The translations under genes were made by a program, and so were the position numbers. The notes beneath the pieces are model-generated. The model had not been told where the DNA came from, did not search any database, and saw nothing but the letters and a program-made list of their open reading frames with translations. A stretch of DNA of 37,430 nucleotides, from contig CANRAZ010000021.1 of the NCBI GenBank assembly GCA_947628705.1, positions 1 through 37,430 on the forward strand. The letters run 5' to 3'. The DNA is from an uncultured Lachnospiraceae bacterium. Its GTDB lineage: Bacteria; Bacillota; Clostridia; Lachnospirales; Lachnospiraceae. Of the stretch, positions 1 through 9,685 are shown piece by piece; positions within the stretch are counted from its first letter, which is position 1, and every line of letters begins with the position of its first letter.

Positions 1-960
1 CTCGTGGCAAATTCAGGCACGAGGCGTAATCTTGAGGTTGACTTTTTCGGCGGAGAACCTCTTATGAATTTTGAGGTCGTAAAACAGCTTGTATCATATG
101 CGCGTTCCATAGAAAAAGAAGCCGGCAAGAATTTCCGATTTACTCTCACGACCAACGGTATGCTTATTGACGACGACGTAATAGAATTTGCAAATCGCGA
201 ATGTCACAACGTGGTGCTTAGCCTTGACGGAAGGAAGGAGGTCCATGACAGTCTGAGAAAAACGGTAAACGGCAAAGGCAGCTACGATATAATTCTTCCC
301 AAGTTCAAGAAGCTTGTTGAAGCGCGCGGCGGAAAGGGCTACTACATGAGAGGCACTTTTACGCATTACAACACGGACTTTACGAACGATATTTTTCACA
401 TGGCCGACCTTGGCTTTACGGAGCTTTCGATGGAACCTGTGGTATGTTCTCCCGACGACCCCTGCGCGCTGACCGAAAGCGATCTTCCCAAGCTTTTTGA
501 ACAATATGAAATTCTGGCTGAAGAAATGATAAAAAGGAAAAAAGAAGGCAGAGGCTTTACATTTTACCACTACATGATAGATTTGAAAGCCGGCCCGTGC
601 ATATATAAACGCATCAGCGGCTGCGGTTCGGGTACCGAATACATGGCTGTCACGCCGTGGGGAGACCTTTACCCCTGCCATCAGTTCGTAGGAGATGAAA
701 AATATCTTTTAGGCAACGTGTACGACGGCGTTACGAATCCTGCGGTAAGAGACGAATTCAAAATGTGCAACGCCTACGCCCGTCCCGAATGTAAGGACTG
801 CTGGGCGAAGCTTTATTGCAGCGGCGGCTGCGCAGCCAACGCTTACCACGCATCCGGCTCTATCACGGGTACATACGCCTACGGCTGCCAGCTTTTCAAA
901 AAAAGAATGGAATGTGCGATAATGATTAAAGCCGCAGAAGCGAAAGAGAAAAACGGCTAA
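1..960 (+). CDS. scfB: SCIFF-peptide radical SAM maturase, 3' part
   Basis: This is the C-terminal 319 residues of a radical SAM maturase that forms thioether cross-links in the small Cys-rich SCIFF peptide; the gene enters from the left edge in frame 1. The visible part starts in the radical SAM barrel (FFGGEP, the SAM-binding GGE region, then LTTNG) and continues into the SPASM/twitch region with its Cys ligands: CGSG, the YPCHQF segment, CKDCW, YCSGGC and a last YGCQLF. The N-terminal CX3CX2C cluster of the family, and the scfA precursor that normally sits directly upstream, would lie outside the window. SCIFF and this maturase are nearly universal in Clostridia, so this gene is also a taxonomic marker. 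The stop is TAA and a hairpin terminator follows within 10 bases. Identification rests on overall sequence likeness to CteB/ScfB proteins. Confidence 0.9.
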   Translation, partial: LVANSGTRRNLEVDFFGGEPLMNFEVVKQLVSYARSIEKEAGKNFRFTLTTNGMLIDDDVIEFANRECHNVVLSLDGRKEVHDSLRKTVNGKGSYDIILPKFKKLVEARGGKGYYMRGTFTHYNTDFTNDIFHMADLGFTELSMEPVVCSPDDPCALTESDLPKLFEQYEILAEEMIKRKKEGRGFTFYHYMIDLKAGPCIYKRISGCGSGTEYMAVTPWGDLYPCHQFVGDEKYLLGNVYDGVTNPAVRDEFKMCNAYARPECKDCWAKLYCSGGCAANAYHASGSITGTYAYGCQLFKKRMECAIMIKAAEAKEKNG

Positions 961-964
961 ACGC

Positions 965-992
965 AAAAACCGACCTGAACCGGTCGGTTTTC
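965..992 (+). terminator. Intrinsic terminator after scfB, probably bidirectional
   Basis: A 10-bp stem AAAACCGACC (966-975) pairs with GGTCGGTTTT (982-991) around a 6-base loop. T-rich sequence follows on the plus strand and a five-T run follows on the minus strand, so it may also stop the convergent SGNH/DUF4358 transcript. The stretch from 993 to 1194 is A+T-rich and I see nothing else in it. Confidence 0.8.
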
Positions 993-1194
993 GTTATATT
1001 AAGCCTTTAGTTTGGAGATAAAAGTGTTTGCATATTGCTCTGCAAACACATTATAGCACAAATTAACATTTTTGTAACATTTTATCTATTTTTTCACACT
1101 TTTTTAAAAAATTCTTTTTTTCTGCAAAATATCATTGCATTTTATAGTTATTTTTTTTAATTCATCTTGTGCTGTTTTTTGTAATTCAGCAATT

Positions 1195-1761
1195 TCACTT
1201 GTATTTATCTATTATTTCCTCTGCCTTATCAGGTTCCGCCGACACGCATAAAACCGCATACCTGCCGATAACCTTAATTACAGCCTTATCAAGCCTTGCG
1301 ACCTCATCCGGCGCATAATCCGCAAAAACCTCTTTTCTTTCATCTATTCTCTTTTTCATTGCAGTCTCAACTTTTTTCGCTGCATCTTCGGTTTCACACT
1401 CAACTGCCACAATTTCCTCAGTGGTCGCATTTGTACTGAAATAAGAGCTCTGCTTAACAAAGTCGCTTTCTTCAAGCTCGTACTGCCTCATAAAAACAAC
1501 GTCCATGCCCTCGTCAAGCTCGTCGTCAAACGACAGGCCGCCCTTTATATCGTCGGCAAGCGCCTTAACATCAATTTCAACGTTTTTGTCCTCGGCATTT
1601 TTATCGTCGCCGCCTTGGGATCCAGCGTTTTTGTCTTCTGCGGCCTTTGTAACAGTTACCTGAGGTGCCTCTTCCGCCTGTGAACCGTTTCCCTCGGTTT
1701 CGTTTCCGCACCCTGTAAAAACAAGCGCTGCAATGACTGCCGCCAAAAATATCTTTTTCAT
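1195..1761 (-). CDS. DUF4358 family lipoprotein
   Basis: This is a 188-residue exported lipoprotein of unknown function. The N-terminus is a signal peptide with a lipobox ending FTGC, so Cys18 should be lipidated. Residues 20-60 are a Glu/Asp/Lys/Gln-rich linker containing repeats of EDKN. The rest resembles DUF4358, with the usual pattern of acidic residues, a helix rich in Lys (KKVETAMKKRID), and a strand ending in VLCVSAE. The ATG has a good AAAGGAG site. It starts 17 bases after the stop of the SGNH hydrolase lipoprotein, so the two are almost certainly cotranscribed. In Clostridia DUF4358 proteins are often found beside SGNH hydrolases and MBOAT acyltransferases (my recollection of the family), which suggests a role with cell-envelope acyl groups, but nothing in the sequence proves that. 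Confidence 0.8.
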   Translation of the reverse strand: MKKIFLAAVIAALVFTGCGNETEGNGSQAEEAPQVTVTKAAEDKNAGSQGGDDKNAEDKNVEIDVKALADDIKGGLSFDDELDEGMDVVFMRQYELEESDFVKQSSYFSTNATTEEIVAVECETEDAAKKVETAMKKRIDERKEVFADYAPDEVARLDKAVIKVIGRYAVLCVSAEPDKAEEIIDKYK

Positions 1762-1778
1762 TATCTGAATATGCTCCT

Positions 1779-2732
1779 TTACCTGTTTGCAATTATATAG
1801 TCAAGCCATTTACGGTTATATCTTTTGTTCGGATGGACTCCGTCATAGCTCGCATCCGACGGAAGCACCCTGCTGCTCCCGCATATGCCTAAAGTAACGT
1901 CAAGGTAGGCGACGGACGTGCTTGAAGCGGCATTTATAACGCGTTTATTAAATTTTTCGACGTTTGCAAGGGTTTCGTAGCCGCCCTTGTCTGAAAGCCG
2001 CTGGGAAACAGGTATTATACTTTGAACATAGATATTTGCAGAAGGCTGAAGCTCCTTAACCTTGTTTATAAGCTGGACATAATACTTTTCAAAATAGTCC
2101 AGACTCTGCCAGCCCAGCTCGTTTACGCCGAACTCTATGTATATGTTCCTGTAGGTTTTTCTTTTAAGCGATGACCATATTTTATCTTCATTTAAAGCGC
2201 TTTTCACGTTTAGTCCTGTTTTGCACAGGAAATCCGCTGTCGAAATCCCCATGCTTACAAACAGGTCGTCTGTTCTTGAATCTCCGATAAAGCAATCTCC
2301 CGCAAACTGTTCTTCATAATAGCTCAAGGGCTGATTTAAATCCTTCCCCGGAGGTATCTGACTGATTTCAGGAGCCTTGGTGGGCTTAACCGCAGCTGAA
2401 GGCTTCGGATTTACGGAAGGCTTCGGAGTGGGCGTTGGCGTATTGGTCGGAGTTGGCGTCGGCGTTGGCGTATTGGTCGGAGTCGGAGTAGGCTTTCGCG
2501 TAATAACGCTCGACTCAACAAGCTTATCTGGCTTTTTTGAAACCGAAAAATCGGCATCGCTGCCGACTGAGGCGGTCTTTCTTCCCGTTTCCTCCTTCAC
2601 AATCATATGCGGCTGTCCTTCTTTTCTGGAAGACGGCATTGCTCCGCATGCCGACACGCTAAAGACCACCGCAGCCAGAACCGCTGTCATTACGGTATTT
2701 TTTCTTCTGCATTTTTCTTTTGAATCCGTCAT
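1779..2732 (-). CDS. SGNH/GDSL-type hydrolase lipoprotein
   Basis: A 317-residue surface esterase or acyl-ester hydrolase. A signal peptide ends in a VSAC lipobox with Cys29 as the predicted lipid anchor. Residues 80-105 form a Pro-Thr spacer (TPTPTNTP units) that would hold the enzyme away from the membrane or through the wall. The SGNH domain follows: block I GDSR with nucleophile Ser152, block III GVNE with Asn204, and block V DGVH with Asp297 and His300, so the catalytic residues are all present. The start lies about 10 bases after an AGAGG site and about 30 bases after an extended -10 promoter. The DUF4358 lipoprotein gene follows at 17 bases. The substrate cannot be told from sequence; O-acetyl groups on wall polymers or glycans are possibilities. 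Confidence 0.85.
   Translation of the reverse strand: MTDSKEKCRRKNTVMTAVLAAVVFSVSACGAMPSSRKEGQPHMIVKEETGRKTASVGSDADFSVSKKPDKLVESSVITRKPTPTPTNTPTPTPTPTNTPTPTPKPSVNPKPSAAVKPTKAPEISQIPPGKDLNQPLSYYEEQFAGDCFIGDSRTDDLFVSMGISTADFLCKTGLNVKSALNEDKIWSSLKRKTYRNIYIEFGVNELGWQSLDYFEKYYVQLINKVKELQPSANIYVQSIIPVSQRLSDKGGYETLANVEKFNKRVINAASSTSVAYLDVTLGICGSSRVLPSDASYDGVHPNKRYNRKWLDYIIANR
2431..2483. repeat. 30-bp direct repeat coding the Pro-Thr spacer
   Basis: A 23-base block (2431-2453) recurs identically at 2461-2483, a period of 30 bases or 10 codons. It encodes the TPTPTNTP units of the SGNH hydrolase linker. Such a repeat can change copy number by slippage and so vary the spacer length. Confidence 0.8.
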
Positions 2733-3067
2733 ATATCTGAAACCTCTGTTCTGCTTGCTTAACAGAGCATATTATAGCACTCTTTTATTCTGCACAAATT
2801 TCTTTTCGGTTAATTATTGTTTACAAAGATATTAACTTTTTCTGTTATAAATTAACCGACAAAATTCGCCACGTTTCGATTTTAGCATACTATCCCCTCT
2901 TTTTCCATATTATTGTAAAATGACAAATCAATTTACCGTTTTTTCCTAATTCTTTTTGTTTTGTTTTGTAAATTTTTCAAACCTGTTCCGGTTATACTAT
3001 TCCCATTCTGACGGAAATGCTGTCGGTATCAAATTTAATTATTTGAAAATCAAAAGGAGAAAAAATT
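2733..3067. other. Divergent intergenic region between SGNH operon and PTS operon
   Basis: This 335-base region is strongly A+T-rich. It holds the minus-strand promoter above and, on the plus strand, a TATACT box (2993-2998) with no convincing -35 partner that may serve the PTS operon. I found no antiterminator (RAT-like) hairpin of the LicT/BglG type, which often controls such operons. Confidence 0.6.
2771..2798 (-). promoter_or_regulatory. Extended -10 promoter for the SGNH-DUF4358 operon
   Basis: Read on the minus strand, a perfect TATAAT (2771-2776) is preceded by TGC, an extended -10 element. A weak -35 TTTGTG (2793-2798) lies 16 bases upstream. The inferred transcript start is near 2764, about 30 bases before the ATG at 2732. 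Confidence 0.65.
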
Positions 3068-6380
<3,313 letters not shown>

Positions 6381-6437
6381 GAAAAAGCATTTCACAAAGA
6401 AATAAAACCGTTAAGACAAATATGCAGACGAAAAGTC

Positions 6438-6490
6438 AAAGCAGCTGTTACTTTATCGAATTGATTTCGAAAAGCAACAGCTTGCTTTTT
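6438..6490 (+). terminator. Intrinsic terminator of the bgl operon
   Basis: A long stem with one bulge: AAGCAGCTGTT pairs with AACAGC-T-TGCTT, and inside it CTTT-TCGAA pairs with TTCGA-AAAG. The right arm runs into a run of five T. On the minus strand there is no T-run after the hairpin, so it acts on the plus strand only. Confidence 0.85.
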
Positions 6491-6606
6491 CAGTTTAATC
6501 AGGTGTTTTAAATTCCAAATCAAGACGGAAATTTTACTTTTGGCTATTTGTTTTCACTTATTATCCTGACAAGTACCGTGACGATACTACTTAACAGGAT
6601 GCAGAT

Positions 6607-7710
6607 TTACGGATATTTTCTGAGACGGCTTACCGACTTTCCCGTTCCTGTTTTCGGAATAATGCTTTGCGGTTTTTTCCTGGCTTGCAGCGTCCCTGCA
6701 GCACGCTGCTGCGGCGGTTCGCCGGTAATATTCTGCTTTCTTTGTTCAGAAGCCAGCGGCGGCAGAGGTGATTCAGCATGCTGCTTCGGTTTGCCGGTAT
6801 TATTCTGCTTTCTTTGTTCAGAAGCCAGCGGCGGCAGAGGAGGTTCAGAAGTCAGTGGAGTGAGAGGATCCTTAGGAGCATGCGGCGGCAGAGGGTATTC
6901 AGGAGCTGCAATATCTGACCCTTCTTTTACGAATACCATCCACCGTTTTTTGTTATATAAATACAGTTCTTTTCTACAAACAAATCCCATTTCTAAAAGC
7001 ACCTGTTTTAAAACAGCTCTGACCATTGCACCTTCGGGCCAAAGACTCATATTAACCTCAGGTCTTTTTATTTTATTTTTCATGTTTTCATCTATTATTA
7101 AATTGTAAAATCTATTAAAGATAGCATAGTCGCAGTTTTCAGTCTTTTTAACATCTACCAAAATAATGGAAATATCATCTAAAGGAACTTCGTTCTTAAA
7201 TGCAATTTCCGATTTATTGGGAGTATCAAAGGTAATACTGTCTATAATTCCATCAAAGGTGCTTGCATTCGGATTCTTATTGCCGAATTTCATGTCACCG
7301 GCGCTGACTGTAGTAAAAAATTTCCCAAGTGCGCGTTCACACGGCATGAAATAAAACACGCCTCCTGTTGCACCGACCCCTCCGGTTGATGTTCTTAGTA
7401 TATCATTTAAAATATTTTCTGTTTTTTTTACAAACCTAAAATATACTCCGGCTCCCTCTACCGTACCTGAACCTCCGTAAAGTTCATGACCTGCTTTATC
7501 TCTTACCTGATAACCGCCGTTCATACGCAAAGTATTACTGCATAGCAACCCCCTGCTGCCAAGCACACCCGGCAGATATGCAAATTTTCCCCCATGTGCA
7601 AAGCCTCTGCATTTATTTTTAAATTTATCAGAAAAAAACTCTGTTTTTATTATCCATGCGTATAATTTATTACCTTTTCTATCATCAAATATCTTTACCC
7701 TATCTCCCAT
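6607..7710 (-). CDS. Unknown protein with Pro-rich repeat tail, last gene of the DUF2589 cassette
   Basis: I do not recognise this 367-residue protein. It has no signal peptide or membrane segment. Residues 1-130 are Gly-rich (SGTVEGAGVYF, STGGVGATGG) and may be a beta-rich fold. Residues 130-240 alternate strands with Lys/Asn-rich turns (LDDISIILVDVKK). Around 240-262 lies an amphipathic helix (VRAVLKQVLLEMG) that may be a small DNA- or protein-binding fold. After about residue 265 the tail becomes disordered and basic: Pro-Leu-Pro units with two copies of PLPPLASEQRKQN, coded by a recent 72-bp duplication. It begins 20 bases after the DUF2589 gene on the same strand, so it is the fourth cassette gene. 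It faces convergently the bgl operon. Function unknown; a structural or scaffold role is only a guess. Confidence 0.7.
   Translation of the reverse strand: MGDRVKIFDDRKGNKLYAWIIKTEFFSDKFKNKCRGFAHGGKFAYLPGVLGSRGLLCSNTLRMNGGYQVRDKAGHELYGGSGTVEGAGVYFRFVKKTENILNDILRTSTGGVGATGGVFYFMPCERALGKFFTTVSAGDMKFGNKNPNASTFDGIIDSITFDTPNKSEIAFKNEVPLDDISIILVDVKKTENCDYAIFNRFYNLIIDENMKNKIKRPEVNMSLWPEGAMVRAVLKQVLLEMGFVCRKELYLYNKKRWMVFVKEGSDIAAPEYPLPPHAPKDPLTPLTSEPPLPPLASEQRKQNNTGKPKQHAESPLPPLASEQRKQNITGEPPQQRAAGTLQARKKPQSIIPKTGTGKSVSRLRKYP
6721..6864. repeat. Two 72-bp tandem copies in the tail of the unknown protein
   Basis: Units 6721-6792 and 6793-6864 share their first 56 bases with only three differences and diverge after that. 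The period is 24 codons, so the frame is kept. The near identity shows a recent duplication. Confidence 0.85.
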
Positions 7711-7730
7711 AAATTCAAACCTTCGACTGC

Positions 7731-8375
7731 CTACATCGTCATTTCAATCGGCTCTATGGTTGAAGCAAGCAAATCCGTCAGCTTTGACATTCCCTCTGCC
7801 GGAGCCTGCTGAATTGCCCTGGCATGGAGTTCATATTTCGCATGACTGTCCGTTTGCCTAGTATGCTCTGAACTTGCTGCAACCTTTCCTCCAATCTGTG
7901 CGCTCTGTCCCCAGAAGCTCAATTTAACGTCGCTTGTAAGCTCAGATGAGCTTGTGTCAACATCATTAGACATCTGATTGACTTCCATTGTAAACGCAAC
8001 CGTGGTTTCTTCCATAGTAAACGCAGGTACAGGAACCAAAGACAAAAGTGGCGCATTGATTTTATACTTCTTCACGCTAACGTTACCGGTAACCTTATCA
8101 ACTATCGGTTTTTCATATTCAAAGCTTATAATGTTAGTCTTACGTTCACCGTTTTCTACCGAATACGCCAGCTTCATCAGTGTCTCGATGTATACCTGAC
8201 ATAATGCAGCCTGTCCTTTTGCTACTTCAAGAATGGGCTGACAAATCAAAAGTCCGAGCGGAAGGTCGGTAAAGCTTGCTGCCAAAGAATTGAATTCTCC
8301 TACTTCGGTTAGAGTATCTCCGTTTTTTTCAGCCATATCATAGTTTTTTTCCGTGCTTGTGTTTGTTTCGTCCAT
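7731..8375 (-). CDS. DUF2589 domain protein
   Basis: A 214-residue cytoplasmic protein whose residues about 25-155 match the DUF2589 pattern: a start motif LPLGLLICQPILEVAKGQA, a helix with an IETL segment, and a paired strand region ending PLLSLVPVPAFTMEE and VAFTMEVNQ. A Ser/Thr-rich stretch (SSSELTSDVKLS) and a Gln/Ala-rich C-terminus follow. No signal peptide, no membrane helix, no catalytic motif. DUF2589 has no established function that I know of. It is the third of four same-strand genes with small gaps. Its ATG is preceded by AAAGGGG. The preceding gene carries a similar PLLLDEV motif and may be a paralogous partner that assembles with it (inference). Confidence 0.82.
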   Translation of the reverse strand: MDETNTSTEKNYDMAEKNGDTLTEVGEFNSLAASFTDLPLGLLICQPILEVAKGQAALCQVYIETLMKLAYSVENGERKTNIISFEYEKPIVDKVTGNVSVKKYKINAPLLSLVPVPAFTMEETTVAFTMEVNQMSNDVDTSSSELTSDVKLSFWGQSAQIGGKVAASSEHTRQTDSHAKYELHARAIQQAPAEGMSKLTDLLASTIEPIEMTM

Positions 8376-8390
8376 AAAAACCCCTTTCCA

Positions 8391-8412
8391 TTCTGCCCGT
8401 CGGCAGGCAGAA
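8391..8412. other. Intercistronic hairpin before the DUF2589 gene
   Basis: TTCTGCC (8391-8397) pairs with GGCAGAA (8406-8412) around 8 bases, in the 62-base gap between cassette genes two and three. It has no T-run on either side, so it more likely affects mRNA stability or processing than termination. Confidence 0.5.
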
Positions 8413-8437
8413 ACAAATAAATAATTTCATTACTGCA

Positions 8438-8833
8438 TTATAAATTACAGTTCATCTTATTCGTCATTCTTGCAATCCCCTCTGATGGATCGCTTCCTTT
8501 GTACGTTAAGCACAGCTCAGCCGGCCCTTCTGTTTTTTCCGTGTGCATATCCTCTGCCGACGCCTTTAACGCCGTAGTTTCGACAAATATGCCGTCCTTT
8601 TCCATTTTGAAATAGGCATTCATGCGGACCTTAACCTCATCCAGCAAAAGAGGCCTGTGATGCATCAAAGCTGCCATGGGTATTTTTACTCCGCTGTTAT
8701 TGGTCACGCCCGCTTCTACAATTGACTCGGTAAGCATCATAAAGGTATCTGCCGCATCTTTATCTATAGTTTGCTGAGCCTGTTGAACCGACAGGCTTAT
8801 CGATGAAAGCAAATCGCTCAGTTTCATTTCCAA
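8438..8833 (-). CDS. Small unknown protein, probable DUF2589 partner
   Basis: About 131 residues, cytoplasmic, no membrane segment. The first 35 residues are helical and Gln-rich (LSVQQAQQTIDKD). The middle has IPMAALMHHRPLLLDEVKVRMNAYF, in pattern close to the PLLSLVPVPAFTMEE and VAFTMEVN strands of the neighbouring DUF2589 protein, so the two are probably distant relatives or partners. The start is uncertain: the longest frame opens with GTG at 8842, but that codon overlaps the AGGAGG site. I chose TTG at 8833, eight bases after the site; ATG at 8827 is also possible at fourteen bases. It follows the 74-residue gene by a few bases, so it is translated from the same message. Function unknown. 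Confidence 0.7.
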   Translation of the reverse strand: MEMKLSDLLSSISLSVQQAQQTIDKDAADTFMMLTESIVEAGVTNNSGVKIPMAALMHHRPLLLDEVKVRMNAYFKMEKDGIFVETTALKASAEDMHTEKTEGPAELCLTYKGSDPSEGIARMTNKMNCNL

Positions 8834-8848
8834 AGCAGCCACCTCCTT

Positions 8849-9073
8849 CTAAAGCGCAGCCAAATATATGCGTTCCTGCGGAATGTCATATTTTTTTTTC
8901 AGAATCTCAACATTATCTCCTACCTCGACAACCTGATGTCTGCCGTCATCGGTAGGAACCCAAACAGCATATCTTCCCATAAGCTGAGTAACATCTCCAA
9001 CGGTTATGTTTGATGATTTTCCTAAATCCGAAATAAATTTTTTTCCTTTGTTCACTTCTTCCCATTCACACAT
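8849..9073 (-). CDS. Small unknown protein, first gene of the DUF2589 cassette
   Basis: A 74-residue cytoplasmic protein I do not recognise. The sequence suggests a small beta-rich fold (MGRYAVWVP, HQVVEVGDN) followed by a helix (VEILKKKYD). The frame extends upstream to 9127, but the ATG at 9073 has an AAAGGAG site eight bases before it, while the upstream ATG has none, so I use 9073. Just ahead of the site the minus strand reads CAAGC-GGAA-GCTTG, a short perfect hairpin in the leader. It opens the four-gene cassette. The region up to the terminator at 9162 should hold the promoter, but I see no clear -35/-10 pair. Confidence 0.68.
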   Translation of the reverse strand: MCEWEEVNKGKKFISDLGKSSNITVGDVTQLMGRYAVWVPTDDGRHQVVEVGDNVEILKKKYDIPQERIYLAAL

Positions 9074-9161
9074 TTTTACTCTCCTTTCCCGAACAAGCTT
9101 CCGCTTGTATGCTTCCAATACAAACATATGTACAAGTCTTAAAAATATTACCTCGCAAACA

Positions 9162-9197
9162 TAAAAAAGGTTCGGAGAATTTCCTCTCTCCGAACCT
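9162..9197 (-). terminator. Intrinsic terminator between DUF2809 gene and DUF2589 cassette
   Basis: On the minus strand AGGTTCGGAG pairs perfectly with CTCCGAACCT and is followed by a six-T run. It ends the transcript of the DUF2809 and surface-protein genes and isolates the cassette as its own transcription unit. Confidence 0.88.
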
Positions 9198-9200
9198 CAT

Positions 9201-9230
9201 ACAATTAATTATTTTACAATTAATTATTTT
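9201..9230. repeat. 15-bp perfect tandem duplication
   Basis: The block ACAATTAATTATTTT occurs twice, at 9201-9215 and 9216-9230, directly beside the terminator. It is A+T-rich and probably a slippage product. Confidence 0.85.
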
Positions 9231-9261
9231 ACAGTCCCGTCAGTCCTGTCTGAAAAAATGA

Positions 9262-9633
9262 TTATTTCCTTTTCAGCTCGTATATCGCCAGAAAAACGCA
9301 TCCGACAAAATAACAGATTATATCCTTCCAGTCAAAAACGCTTCCGATAAGGACTCTGAAAAAGACTATATCATTCAAGCCAAGAAGATCTGTTATATGT
9401 ATGTATTGCAGGGCTTCAACGCCTGCCGCAAATACAAAGATATAAAGCGGAAGCAGCCTGACCTTTTCCGGTATTGCAATCCTGAGAAAAAAGTATATTA
9501 CCATCACGACAAGCACATCTCCGATGTAGGGTCTGATAAACCTGTCATGAATGAACAGCGCAATCAATACCTCAATCGCCAAAAGTACCGCCGTGACCTT
9601 CAGGTTAAACAATCTTTTTTCTTTCAAAATCAA
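9262..9633 (-). CDS. DUF2809 family membrane protein
   Basis: A 123-residue integral membrane protein with about four hydrophobic segments (near residues 12-28, 38-52, 60-75 and 100-118). The motif RFIRPYIGDVLVVMVIYFFLR near the start and GLNDIV/FDWKDIICY near the end fit DUF2809, a family of small membrane proteins of unknown function. The start is TTG, seven bases after a GGAAGG site. Only 52 bases separate it from the stop of the large transglutaminase-like surface protein upstream, with no terminator between, so the two are probably cotranscribed. The terminator at 9162-9197 closes the unit. Confidence 0.75.
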   Translation of the reverse strand: MILKEKRLFNLKVTAVLLAIEVLIALFIHDRFIRPYIGDVLVVMVIYFFLRIAIPEKVRLLPLYIFVFAAGVEALQYIHITDLLGLNDIVFFRVLIGSVFDWKDIICYFVGCVFLAIYELKRK

Positions 9634-9685
9634 GCCGCTTCCTTCCGCTAAATTATCTATGTGCTTCTATTCTAAAACTGTCGCT

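Noticed and set aside
2377-2835. Plus-strand frame rich in Val-Gly repeats
   Set aside because: It is the antisense of the Pro-Thr linker of the SGNH hydrolase; the repeat alone keeps the frame open.
3018-3031. Possible CcpA (cre) site before the PTS operon
   Set aside because: It ends in CGNTNWCA as needed but mismatches the consensus at two other positions, one in the left half core. Too weak to list without conservation.
6548-7108. 186-residue plus-strand frame with Cys/Gly-rich repeats
   Set aside because: It is antisense to the repeat tail of the unknown cassette protein, with no ribosome binding site.
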